The notes below the pieces were generated by a model. The model was not told the DNA's origin, made no database searches, and was given only the letters and a program-made list of their open reading frames with translations. DNA of 64,000 nucleotides from JAWLHU01 sp049324875. GTDB taxonomy: Bacteria; Bacillota; Sulfobacillia; Symbiobacteriales; Symbiobacteriaceae. The stretch spans positions 34,993 through 98,992 of the forward strand of contig JBMONC010000038.1 of NCBI GenBank assembly GCA_049324875.1, read 5' to 3'. The translations under genes were made by a program, and so were the position numbers. Positions 24,968 to 32,590 of the stretch are shown here, piece by piece. Numbering within the stretch: the stretch's first letter is position 1; the number at the start of each line of letters is the position of its first letter.

Positions 24968-26806
24968 ATGCCCACGGCCTGGGAAGAGCTGAGGGAGTCG
25001 ATCGATGAGGTGCGGCGCCAGTGGAGCGCCTTCCGCCTGGGCGCCCAGCCGGAGCCCCGGCTGCGCCTGCCCATCGTGCGGAGCTGGCGCCGCTGCCGCG
25101 ACCTCGGCCTGCCCGACCGGGAGCCCGGCGGCAGCTTCCGGCGCGCCGGGCGGGAGGCCCACCGGGAGTTGATCACCGCGGCCGCCCCGGTCCTCTCCGA
25201 CCTGAAGGGGGCGCTCCGCCAGACCAGTCAGGTGCTGGTGCTCTGTGATCCACAGGCCCGGGCGCTGCTGGTGGAGGGCGACCCCACCGCCCGCCGCTCG
25301 GCGGAGCGGATCAACCTGGTGCCCGGCTCCGACTGGAGCGAGGGGGTCAGCGGGACCAACGCCATGGGCACCGCCCTGGCAGAGTCGCATCATGTCATTG
25401 TCTTCGCCACCGAACACTACCTGGAGGACCTCCACCCCTGGGCCTGTGTGGCGGCCCCCATCATCCACCCCACCACCGGCCGGGCGGTGGGGGTGCTCGA
25501 CCTCTCCGGGCGTCACATGGTGATCAACGGGCACACCGAGCTGGCGATCCTGGGGGCGGTGCAGGCGATCCAGTCGCGGCTGGCCGCCCGGGAGGCCGAA
25601 CTCCACCGGGTGCTGCTCTCCAGCCTGGCCGACCGGATGGCCTCCCTGCGCCGCGGCGGCCTCGGGGTGATCGACCGCAACGGCCTGCTCCTCCGGTTCG
25701 CCGGGATGCCCCTGCCGGGCAGGGACTCCTGGTACCCCTCCGTCCAGCGGCTCCTGCGGGAGAACCAGCCCTTTGAAGAGACCCTCCCCGAGGCCCGGCT
25801 CACCTTCCGCCCCGTCCACTGGGAGGGCGAGGTGATCGGCGCCCTGGTGGAGGCCGCCCGGCCCGCCCAGGCACCCGAGGTGCGGGAGGAGTCGCCGCTG
25901 CCCGGGCTGGTCGGCCATGATCCTCACTGGCTGGCCGCCGCCACCAGGGCGATGCGGGCCGCCCAGACCGAGGCCACCGTGCTGATCACCGGCGAGACCG
26001 GAACCGGCAAGGAGGTGGTCGCCCGGGCGATCCATCGGGCGGGCGCCCGGTCAGCCGGCCCCTTCGTCGCCCTCAACTGCGGGGCGCTCCCACCCCACCT
26101 GGTTGCCAGCCAGCTCTTCGGCTACACCGGCGGGGCCTTCACCGGCGCCAACCCCCGGGGGCAGGCGGGGCTCTTCGAGATGGCCCAGCACGGCACCCTC
26201 TTCCTCGATGAGGTGAGCGAGCTCTCCCCCGAGGCCCAGGTGGCCCTCCTCCGGGTGCTCCAGGAGCGGGAGGTGGTCCGGATCGGCGGCCAGCACCCGA
26301 TCAAGGTGGATATCCGGGTTCTCGCCGCCTCCAACAAGGATCTGACCGATCTGGTCGCCCGGGGGCTCTTCCGGGAGGACCTCTACTTCCGCCTCAACGT
26401 CTTCCCGCTGCTCCTGCCGCCCCTGCGCGACCGGCCGCAGGACATCATCCCCCTCGTCGCCCACGCCTACCGGCGGCTGGGGGTGGAGCCGCAGCCCCTC
26501 CCGCCCACCTCCTGGCAGCGGCTGCTCCAGTACCGCTGGCCCGGCAACGTGCGGGAGTTGCTCAACCTGGTGGAGCAGGCGGTCGCCCTGGGCGAGGATC
26601 CCGCCGACCTCCTGCCCCTGCCCCCGCTGCCCTCCACCCCTATCGCCGCCGAGGCGGAGCCGGAGGAGGCGGAGCGGATTCGCCGGGCCCTGGACGGGTG
26701 CGATGGCAACGCCGCAGCCGCAGCCCGGGCGCTGGGGATGGGCCGCTCCACCCTCTACCGGAAGCTGGAGCTGTACGGCATCCGGCTGAAGCGGCAGGTC
26801 GAGTGA
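24968..26806 (+). CDS. Sigma-54-dependent activator (AcoR-like)
   Basis: Bacterial enhancer-binding protein of 612 residues. N-terminal sensor with a GAF-like domain (about 70-210; the NAMGTALAESHHVIV and PIIHPTTGRAVGVLDLSG segments are typical of AcoR/DhaR) and a short PAS-like piece. The AAA+ core (about 320-550) has Walker A GETGTGKE, the sigma-54 contact loop GAFTGA and Walker B FLDEVSEL. A Fis-type helix-turn-helix ends the protein (GNAAAAARALGMGRSTLYRK). ATG 24968 follows AAGGGGG; GTG 24950 is an alternative. It directly precedes a sigma-54 promoter and the aor operon, so that operon is its probable target, with an aldehyde or related metabolite as likely signal (inference). Confidence 0.93.
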   Translation: MPTAWEELRESIDEVRRQWSAFRLGAQPEPRLRLPIVRSWRRCRDLGLPDREPGGSFRRAGREAHRELITAAAPVLSDLKGALRQTSQVLVLCDPQARALLVEGDPTARRSAERINLVPGSDWSEGVSGTNAMGTALAESHHVIVFATEHYLEDLHPWACVAAPIIHPTTGRAVGVLDLSGRHMVINGHTELAILGAVQAIQSRLAAREAELHRVLLSSLADRMASLRRGGLGVIDRNGLLLRFAGMPLPGRDSWYPSVQRLLRENQPFEETLPEARLTFRPVHWEGEVIGALVEAARPAQAPEVREESPLPGLVGHDPHWLAAATRAMRAAQTEATVLITGETGTGKEVVARAIHRAGARSAGPFVALNCGALPPHLVASQLFGYTGGAFTGANPRGQAGLFEMAQHGTLFLDEVSELSPEAQVALLRVLQEREVVRIGGQHPIKVDIRVLAASNKDLTDLVARGLFREDLYFRLNVFPLLLPPLRDRPQDIIPLVAHAYRRLGVEPQPLPPTSWQRLLQYRWPGNVRELLNLVEQAVALGEDPADLLPLPPLPSTPIAAEAEPEEAERIRRALDGCDGNAAAAARALGMGRSTLYRKLELYGIRLKRQVE

Positions 26807-26827
26807 GCGGTGGTGAGACAGGCGTCC

Positions 26828-26859
26828 CGGAACAGGTGTCCCGCTCGGGACACCTGTTC
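26828..26859. promoter_or_regulatory. 32-bp palindrome: activator site and/or terminator
   Basis: GGAACAGGTGTCCC (26828-26841) and GGGACACCTGTTCC (26846-26859), perfect 14-bp arms and a 4-bp centre. It contains TGT-N10-ACA, the spacing used by NifA-type enhancer sites, and lies about 36 bp before the -24 box of a sigma-54 promoter. It could equally fold as terminator of the activator gene; the following TGCGTTTCGG is only weakly T-rich. Confidence 0.6.
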
Positions 26860-26894
26860 CTGCGTTTCGGGCCTGCCAACCCGCATGGGACCGC

Positions 26895-26910
26895 TGGCAC
26901 GGGATGTGCA
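26895..26910 (+). promoter_or_regulatory. Sigma-54 (-24/-12) promoter of the aor operon
   Basis: TGGCACGGGATGTGCA matches TGGCAC-N5-TTGCA with one change. The invariant GG (26896-26897) and GC (26908-26909) are separated by exactly 10 bp. It is 44 bp before the aor start and downstream of a sigma-54 activator gene. Confidence 0.8.
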
Positions 26911-26954
26911 ACAGAGGGGGGGTTGTCCGACACCTTATCACAGGGGGGATTCCC

Positions 26955-28760
26955 ATGGTCTATGGTGGATACGCGCACCGGCTGGCCCACATCGACCTGA
27001 CCGCTGGCTCCGTCACCTACGGCCCGATTCCCGAGAACCTGATGAAGCAGTACCTCGGCGGCCGCGGCCTCGGCGTCAAGTTCGTCTTCGACAACGGTCC
27101 CAAGGTCGACCCGCTCTCCCCCGACAACCTGATGGCCGTGATGGTCGGTCCCGTCACCGGCTCCCAGGTCTCCCTCTCCGGCCGCCTGGCGGTGATCACC
27201 AAGTCGCCCCTGACCGGCACCATCACCGACTCCCACATGGGCGGTTTCACCGCAGCCCGCATGCGGTGGGCCGGCTTCGACGGCCTGCTGATCAAGGGAC
27301 GGGCGGCACAGCCCACCTACATGGTGGTCGAGAACGGCTCCGTCTCCCTGCACGACGCCTCGGGCCTGTGGGGCATGGGCGTCCGGGCCACCGTCAAGGC
27401 GCTGCGGGAGAAGTACGGCGAGAACGCCTCGGTCATGGCCATCGGTCCGGCGGGCGAGCGGCAGGTCCGGTTCGCTGCCTGGATGAACGAGGATGACCGG
27501 GCCTCGGGCCGCGGCGGCACCGGCGCCGTGGGCGGCTCCAAGAACCTGAAGGCGATCGTCTTCATCGCCGACAAGTCCGCCATGACCAAGCCGACCCCCG
27601 AGCGGAAGGCCGACTTCGACGCTGCCGTGAAGGCCGGTCAGAAGGCGATCAACGCCGGCGCCCTGACCGCCCCCAACAAGGGTGGTCTCTCGGTCTACGG
27701 CACCAACGTCCTGACCAACATCCTGAACGAGGCCGGCGCCTTCCCGACGATGAACGCCAGGCTGAGCTACTTCGACAAGGGCGAGGAGATCAGCGGCGAG
27801 AAGTTCCGGGAGACCCTGATGGTCTCCGAGCCGGTCTGCCACTCCTGCCCGGTCGCCTGTAAGAAGGAGATGGAGGTCAAGGAGGGGCGCTGGAAGGTCA
27901 AGACCGAGTCGATGGAGTACGAGACCGCCTGGGCGCTGGGCGCCATGTGCGCCCTGGCCGACCGCGAGGCCATGACCTACATGCTCGACCAGTGCAACGA
28001 CTACGGCCTGGACACCATCGAGATGGGCGTCACCCTCGCCATGGCGATGGAGGCCTCTGAGCTGAAGCTGACCGACGAGGTGATCAACTGGGGCGACGCC
28101 GAGAAGATGTCGGCCCTGATCCGGATGACCGCCTACCGGGAGGGCCTGGGCGACACCCTGGCCAACGGCGCCGCCAGGGCTGCCGAGCTGTTGGGCAACC
28201 CCGACATCGCCATGGCGGTCAAGGGCCAGGCGATCCCCGCCTACGATCCGCGCGGCGTCCAGGGCATCGGCCTGGGCTACGCCACCTCCAACCGCGGCGC
28301 CTGCCACCTGCGGGGCTACACCATCGCCTCGGAGATCGCCGGCATCCCCTTCGCCACCGACCGGACCGTCACCGAGGGCAAGGCGCTGCTGCTGAAGACC
28401 TTCCAGGACCTCTTCGCCTTCACCGACTCGATGGATGTCTGCAAGTTCGCCACCTTCTCCGAGGGCGCCGACGAGTTCGCCGCCCAGGTGCGCAGCCTGA
28501 CCGGCCTGGAGATCGGGCCGGAGGAGGCGATGAAGATCGGCGAGCGGATCTACAACCTGGAGCGCCACTACAACAACCTGAACGGCTTCACCGGCAAGGA
28601 TGACACCCTGCCGAAGCGGTTCTTCGAGGAGCCGGCCACCAACAACTCGGCGGGGATGCTCTCCCAGCTCCCGGTGATGCTGAAGGAGTACTACGAGCTG
28701 CGCGGCTGGGCCGACGGCGTCGTCACCGAGGCGAAGCTGAAGGAACTGGAGATCGTCTAG
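26955..28760 (+). CDS. aor: Aldehyde:ferredoxin oxidoreductase (tungsten-pterin)
   Basis: Oxidises aldehydes to acids with ferredoxin as electron acceptor, or the reverse, in the cytosol; 601 residues as usual. N-terminal domain opens YAHRLAHIDLTAG...LGGRGLGVKF. The [4Fe-4S] cluster ligands are in CHSCPVACKK plus the C-terminal DVCKF, giving CxxCxxxC...C. Pterin-contact segments YDPRGVQGIGLGYATSNRG and the acidic EDDRASGRGGTGAVGGSKN stretch are typical of AOR. ATG 26955 follows GGGGGGA. Next genes encode a MoaD-like protein and a small unknown protein in one operon under a sigma-54 promoter; moaC and moaA at 62.6-64 kb supply the pterin pathway. Confidence 0.95.
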   Translation: MVYGGYAHRLAHIDLTAGSVTYGPIPENLMKQYLGGRGLGVKFVFDNGPKVDPLSPDNLMAVMVGPVTGSQVSLSGRLAVITKSPLTGTITDSHMGGFTAARMRWAGFDGLLIKGRAAQPTYMVVENGSVSLHDASGLWGMGVRATVKALREKYGENASVMAIGPAGERQVRFAAWMNEDDRASGRGGTGAVGGSKNLKAIVFIADKSAMTKPTPERKADFDAAVKAGQKAINAGALTAPNKGGLSVYGTNVLTNILNEAGAFPTMNARLSYFDKGEEISGEKFRETLMVSEPVCHSCPVACKKEMEVKEGRWKVKTESMEYETAWALGAMCALADREAMTYMLDQCNDYGLDTIEMGVTLAMAMEASELKLTDEVINWGDAEKMSALIRMTAYREGLGDTLANGAARAAELLGNPDIAMAVKGQAIPAYDPRGVQGIGLGYATSNRGACHLRGYTIASEIAGIPFATDRTVTEGKALLLKTFQDLFAFTDSMDVCKFATFSEGADEFAAQVRSLTGLEIGPEEAMKIGERIYNLERHYNNLNGFTGKDDTLPKRFFEEPATNNSAGMLSQLPVMLKEYYELRGWADGVVTEAKLKELEIV

Positions 28761-28761
28761 C

Positions 28762-29034
28762 ATGGTGGTCAAGCTCTTCGGCAGCCTGCGCCTGCCGGGG
28801 GTTGGCAGCCGGGTCGAGGTCAGCGGCGGAGCGACCGTGGCAGCGGTGCTGGAATCGCTCTTCGCCCAGCATCCGCAGCTGCGGGAGCACGTGGTCCAGC
28901 CCGACCGGTTCGAGCTGCTGCCCCACGTCAACCTGATGCTGAACGGGCGGCTGGTGCGGGATCTGGAAGGGCTTCAGACCAGGGTGGCCGAGGCCGACAG
29001 CATCGCCATCTTCCCACCCTCCGCAGGAGGCTGA
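28762..29034 (+). CDS. MoaD/ThiS-like sulfur carrier
   Basis: 90 residues with the ubiquitin-like fold pattern VKLFGSLRLPG...VSGGATVAAVLESL...LMLNGRLV...ADSIAIFPPSAGG, ending in the Gly-Gly that is adenylated and thiocarboxylated. The dedicated neighbour is an AOR, so a role in supplying the dithiolene sulfur of tungstopterin is likely. It starts one base after the aor stop codon, implying coupled translation. It is one of a MoaD subgroup found in aor operons; the housekeeping moaD is not in the window. Confidence 0.88.
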   Translation: MVVKLFGSLRLPGVGSRVEVSGGATVAAVLESLFAQHPQLREHVVQPDRFELLPHVNLMLNGRLVRDLEGLQTRVAEADSIAIFPPSAGG

Positions 29035-29038
29035 GCCC

Positions 29039-29284
29039 ATGCCGCTGGATGTGCGGGGTACCCCGGCCTGGCAGGTCCGCATGTACCTGGAGCGGCTCGG
29101 AGGGAGCCGCCAGCCCGACGGATCGTACGCCGGCGACGGCTGGGCGGCCCGGCTGACCATCGGAGAGCACCGGGCCTTCGGCCTCCTCGTCCCCCGGGTG
29201 GTGATCACCCTGGAGGGGGATCCGGGAACGGTGGCCGTGGTGGAGTCCGCCCTGCGCCTCCGGGTGATGCGGGTCGGCGGCTGA
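29039..29284 (+). CDS. Small conserved-looking protein of the aor operon, 81 aa
   Basis: Not recognised with certainty. The sequence has alternating strands and one helix (QVRMYLERLGGS, WAARLTIGEHRAFGLLVPRV, VVITLEGDPGTVAVVESALR), suggesting a small alpha/beta fold. It follows the MoaD-like gene by 4 bp with GCAGGAGGC as ribosome site, so it is the third gene of the aor operon. A role in maturation or regulation of the oxidoreductase is only guilt by association. A strong terminator follows. Confidence 0.7.
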   Translation: MPLDVRGTPAWQVRMYLERLGGSRQPDGSYAGDGWAARLTIGEHRAFGLLVPRVVITLEGDPGTVAVVESALRLRVMRVGG

Positions 29285-29320
29285 ATCGAAGGATCCGGCA
29301 TCAACTCCGGCCATCACGAA

Positions 29321-29353
29321 GGCCCCGGAGGCGGTGAGACCGCCCCCGGGGCC
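29321..29353. terminator. aor operon terminator
   Basis: GGCCCCGGAGGCGGT / CCGCCCCCGGGGCC long stem (29321-29353) with one mismatch, then CTTCTCTTTA. It lies between convergent genes. Confidence 0.75.
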
Positions 29354-29360
29354 CTTCTCT

Positions 29361-30199
29361 TTACTCCAGCTCAAAGGGCGGAACCTGCCGCCCGTCCACG
29401 TCGGTGAAGCCGTACTCCCGAGCCAGGTCGCCCACCCGGAGCACCCGGCCGGTCTTGGCCATCACGCTGGGATCGGCGGCCAGGGCGACCACCGCCCGGC
29501 CCACATAGAAGGGGGTCTCGGTCCTGGCCAACTCCGGCACCGCCTGCCAGTTGGCCTCCGTCGCCTGGAAGGCAGCCAGCACCAGCTCGGTCCGCATGAA
29601 GCCCGGTGCCACCGCCACGGCGGCGATGTTGTGCGCCCGCAGCTGCTGGGCCATCCCGAAGGCCGCCCGGTTGATGGCGCTCTTGGCCAGGTCGTACCAG
29701 AAGTCGCCCACGAACCGGTCCCGATCCCAGGAGGTGGTGTTGATGATCAGCCCCCGCCCCTGCGGCAGCATCAGCGGCACCGCCAGCCGGCTGGCGGCGA
29801 TGTGGGCCCGCACCCCCCGGGTCAGCATCCGCTCCCAGTTCTCCATGGAGAGCTCCCAGAAGGGCTGCCCCCCGATCCAGCTCTCGTTTCCGCCCCAGAC
29901 GTTGTTCACCAGCAGGTCGAGCCGCCCCTGCTCCTCCTCGACCCGCCGGAAGAGCGCCTCCACCTGGGCGTCATCCGTATGGTCCACCCGCACGGGAATG
30001 CCCAACCCCCCGCGGGCGGTCACCCCCTCGGCCACATCCTCGATCGTCTCGGGCCGTCCCATCGTCCGCTCCCCCTGCCGGGTGCTGCGCCGGTCACGTA
30101 GACCGTCGCCCCGGCCTCGCCGAGGCTGAGGGCGATCCCCCGCCCCGCCCCCCGGCTGGCGCCGGTCACCACGGCCACCCGGCCCTTCAAGCTCTGCAT
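29361..30199 (-). pseudogene. Short-chain dehydrogenase (DHRS1-like), one frameshift
   Basis: NAD(P)-dependent oxidoreductase read in two frames. The first frame from ATG 30199 gives MQSLKGRVAVVTGASRGAGR and YVTG; the second continues as RSTRQGERTMGRPETIEDV and runs to the end. It includes the NNVWGG strand, the INTTSWD catalytic Ser region and WYDLAKSAINR with the YxxxK pair. Adding one C near 30088-30091 restores an unbroken protein of about 279 residues ending DVDGRQVPPFELE. The break is therefore either a base-call or assembly error or a recent inactivating mutation; all motifs are otherwise intact. AAGGAA precedes the start. Converges on the aor operon. Confidence 0.75.
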
Positions 30200-30248
30200 C
30201 GTTCCTTGCCTCCCCACCGTTTGATGCTCTCAGTATAAAGCTGATAAG

Positions 30249-30319
30249 ATGACATCTCATGTCATATTTGACACGATCCCTCCGCAGGAGTATGTCTCAT
30301 TTTTGAACGCGGTGAGACA
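30249..30319. promoter_or_regulatory. Two inverted repeats upstream of the SDR gene
   Basis: ATGACAT-CTC-ATGTCAT (30249-30265) is a 17-bp palindrome 50 bp before the SDR start. TGTCTCA (30293-30299) and TGAGACA (30313-30319) are inverted with centres 20 bp apart. The rest of the 272-bp gap 30200-30471 holds no supported gene. The regulator is unknown. Confidence 0.4.
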
Positions 30320-30418
30320 GTCACTTTGGCTCAAGGTTTTTTTGACCACCGGGTGTAACTTTCCAGGCAAAAGCCTGTCTAACCAGCAGTGAGGGAGGTG
30401 AGGTTCCGTGTGTGACAG

Positions 30419-30442
30419 AGGGCCGGGCAGACGCCCGGCCCT
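30419..30442 (-). terminator. Hairpin after the Gfo/Idh gene
   Basis: AGGGCCGGGC / GCCCGGCCCT perfect 10-bp stem with AGAC loop (30419-30442), 30 bp past the stop codon. No clear T-run. Confidence 0.55.
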
Positions 30443-30471
30443 GTCTCCTGCTTATTGGCGCTGGGGTCGTC

Positions 30472-31461
30472 TCAGCGGGCGACCGGCATCCACCGGCCGG
30501 ATGCGGCCGCGGAGCGCTCCCACGCATCCAGCACCCGCTGGATCGCCAGGCCGGACTCGAAGGTGGGCAGGTCCACCGGCTCCCCCTGGAGGGCCCGGGC
30601 CAGCAGGTCCACCGGCGAGACCCAGCCGTCCCAGTCGGCGGGCAGGGGCTCCAGCGGCCCCGTCCCCCTGGCGCCCACCGGCCTCTCCCAGCGGACCAGG
30701 CCCAGGGTGCCCTCCGTGCCGTAGACGGTCAGGCTGACCTCCTCCTCCCGAGCGATCCCGCAGAGGCAGCTGACGGTGATCACGCCCCCGCCCGTCAGCT
30801 CCAGGGCGCCGTAAGCCCCGATCTCGCAGGCCTCCGGGTCGGCGGGGTACTCCATCTCCGCCCGCACCCGGGCGATGGGGCCGAAGAACTGCATGATCGC
30901 ATGGAAGAGGTGCGGCCCCACCTCCCGGATCGGACCGCCCTGCTCCCGCTTGCCGATCCAGGGATTCTGCTGCCAGTCTCGGGGCCACTTGGGGAAGAGC
31001 AGCCTCAGCTCACCCCGGCGGAACCGGCCGAGGTAACCGCCCTCCAGCTGCTCCTTGAAGGCTCGAATCCCGGGGGATGTGTGCATCGGCAGGTTGACGG
31101 CGTTGACCAGCCCGGTCTCGCGGGCCCTGGCCGCCATCTCCGCCGCCTCGTCCAGGGTCAGGGCCAGGGGCTTCTCGCAGAGGATGTGCTTGCCGGCCTC
31201 CATGATGTCGAGGGCCATCTGCCTGTGAAACCGGGGCGGCACCGCCACATAGACCAGATCGACCTGGTCCCCCTCCAGCATCTCCCGGTAGTCGGTCACC
31301 CACCGGTCCGCCTGCAGGTGGAAGGCCATCCGATCCGCCAGCTCCGGATCGATGTCGCAGACGACCGCGACCCGGCTTGCGGGGTGCTTCGCAAAGGCCT
31401 TGGCGATCCGATTGCCAATGGCACCGAGACCGATGATTCCTACCCGAAACCGTTTCACCAT
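30472..31461 (-). CDS. Gfo/Idh/MocA family oxidoreductase
   Basis: Cytosolic NAD(P)-dependent dehydrogenase of 329 residues. An N-terminal Rossmann domain (VKRFRVGIIGLGAIGNRIAK) is followed by the conserved CEKPLALTLDEA block whose Lys is catalytic, and by an alpha/beta C-terminal domain with GGPIREVGPHLFHAIMQFFG (the DxxxH-like region reads EVGPHLFH). The substrate (inositol, a sugar or a sugar acid) cannot be predicted. ATG 31461 follows AGGGG closely; the in-frame GTG at 31458 has better spacing and is possible. Longer open frame to 31617 is not supported. Confidence 0.88.
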   Translation of the reverse strand: MVKRFRVGIIGLGAIGNRIAKAFAKHPASRVAVVCDIDPELADRMAFHLQADRWVTDYREMLEGDQVDLVYVAVPPRFHRQMALDIMEAGKHILCEKPLALTLDEAAEMAARARETGLVNAVNLPMHTSPGIRAFKEQLEGGYLGRFRRGELRLLFPKWPRDWQQNPWIGKREQGGPIREVGPHLFHAIMQFFGPIARVRAEMEYPADPEACEIGAYGALELTGGGVITVSCLCGIAREEEVSLTVYGTEGTLGLVRWERPVGARGTGPLEPLPADWDGWVSPVDLLARALQGEPVDLPTFESGLAIQRVLDAWERSAAASGRWMPVAR

Positions 31462-31538
31462 AACCCCTCCCCTGTCTACAGGATACCACAGGGATGGGGT
31501 TATTCGCCGTTCCCGCTGCACCCGGAACCCCTGCAAGG

Positions 31539-31579
31539 TGAGGCGTTCGTGAGACGCAGGTTGAGACCGGGGTTGAGAC
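31539..31579. repeat. Phased TGAGAC direct repeats
   Basis: TGAGGC at 31539 then TGAGAC at 31550, 31562 and 31574, spaced 11, 12 and 12 bp, i.e. about one helical turn apart. They lie 85-120 bp before the secreted-protein gene. Such phasing fits cooperative binding of an OmpR-type response regulator (inference). Confidence 0.45.
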
Positions 31580-31661
31580 GCCCTCCACCACTTCCCGCGG
31601 TAAACTGACGACAACAAAAACCGCTGCTTCGCTGAGTAAACCTACAAAGGAGGCTCCAACC

Positions 31662-32493
31662 ATGCGCCGAGTCTCGGTCTACCTGCTGATGATGCTCCTC
31701 TTCCTGACCGCCAGCGCCGGGCTGGCATCCGGACCCGTCACCGCAGCGGCGTCGATCCCTGAATTCCAGGCGGATGTGATCGAGTACATCAAGTCCCGGC
31801 CCCGGTCGGCCAAGTACTCCGAGGACTACCGGCTCCCGAAGTCCAAGGAGGTGAGCACCTTCCAGCAGGTGGTCAGCCTCCTGGCCAGCGGCGACACCGC
31901 CAAGGCGGCCTCCCTGGCGGGCCGGGTCAACTACCGGGTGGCGGTGCTGAACGACACCGCCCGCGGCAAGAAGTTCTGGGTGCTGGAGGAGACCGCCTCG
32001 AGCCCCCGGGAACACCAGCCCCTGGGGCTACAGCGTGATCTCCGACATGGCCCACTCGGTCCAGACTTACTACCAGGCGGCCCACCAGGCCATGGATGAC
32101 CTGGGCTCCTACAGCGCCTCCCTGCACGGCTTTGCCTGGGATTCGGACGAGCCCCTGGCGATCATCTCCGACGGAACGAAGATCCAGTCCGGTCCCGAAA
32201 GCATCTCCGCCCGGTTCGCCGAGGTTCTGAGCCAGGAGATGCTCGCCGCCGGCACCCCGGTCGGCGCCCTGAGCTGCAACAACAGCAGCTGGGGCGAGCA
32301 CTGCGGCACCACCAACACCCAGGGGCGGTACAGCAACGACTCCGCCGACGCCTGCACCAAGGCGGCCAAGAGCTCCAGCCACCGCTTCCTCCATGTGGAG
32401 CAGGCGAAGGACCTCCGGACCCCCGGCGGCCCCCTCTACCCCTCCATGGTCTCCAACGCCTTCAACGCCGTGATCCCGCTGGCGAACCCCTAG
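31662..32493 (+). pseudogene. Secreted protein, one frameshift
   Basis: Exported protein read in two frames. The first frame has a classic signal peptide (MRRVSVYLLMMLLFLTASAG, cleavage near AAA at about 32) and runs to about 32005 (VLEETASSP). The second continues GNTSPWGYSVISDMAHSVQT, then LHGFAWDSDEP, ALSCNNSSWGEHCGT and HVEQAKDLR, and stops at 32493. Removing one C from the C5 run near 32002-32006 joins them exactly into about 276 residues. The HGF, acidic and HVEQ segments vaguely recall zinc-dependent poly-gamma-glutamate hydrolases and muramyl amidases, but I cannot assign it. AAAGGAGG precedes the start. Either a sequencing or assembly slip, or a switchable tract. Confidence 0.6.
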
Positions 32494-32525
32494 TCTGCCT
32501 CCGCCTGACCGCTGTAGATAAAGAG

Positions 32526-32555
32526 ACGGACCGTTCCCGGAGGGGAGCGGTCCGT
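32526..32555. terminator. Bidirectional terminator, argJ and secreted gene
   Basis: ACGGACCG / CGGTCCGT arms (32526-32533, 32548-32555) with additional inner pairing; CTCTTTAT follows on the minus strand and CGGTTTCTC on the plus strand. Confidence 0.65.
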
Positions 32556-32590
32556 CGGTTTCTCGGCCCTGTGGAGCCGGCGCCGGCCCA

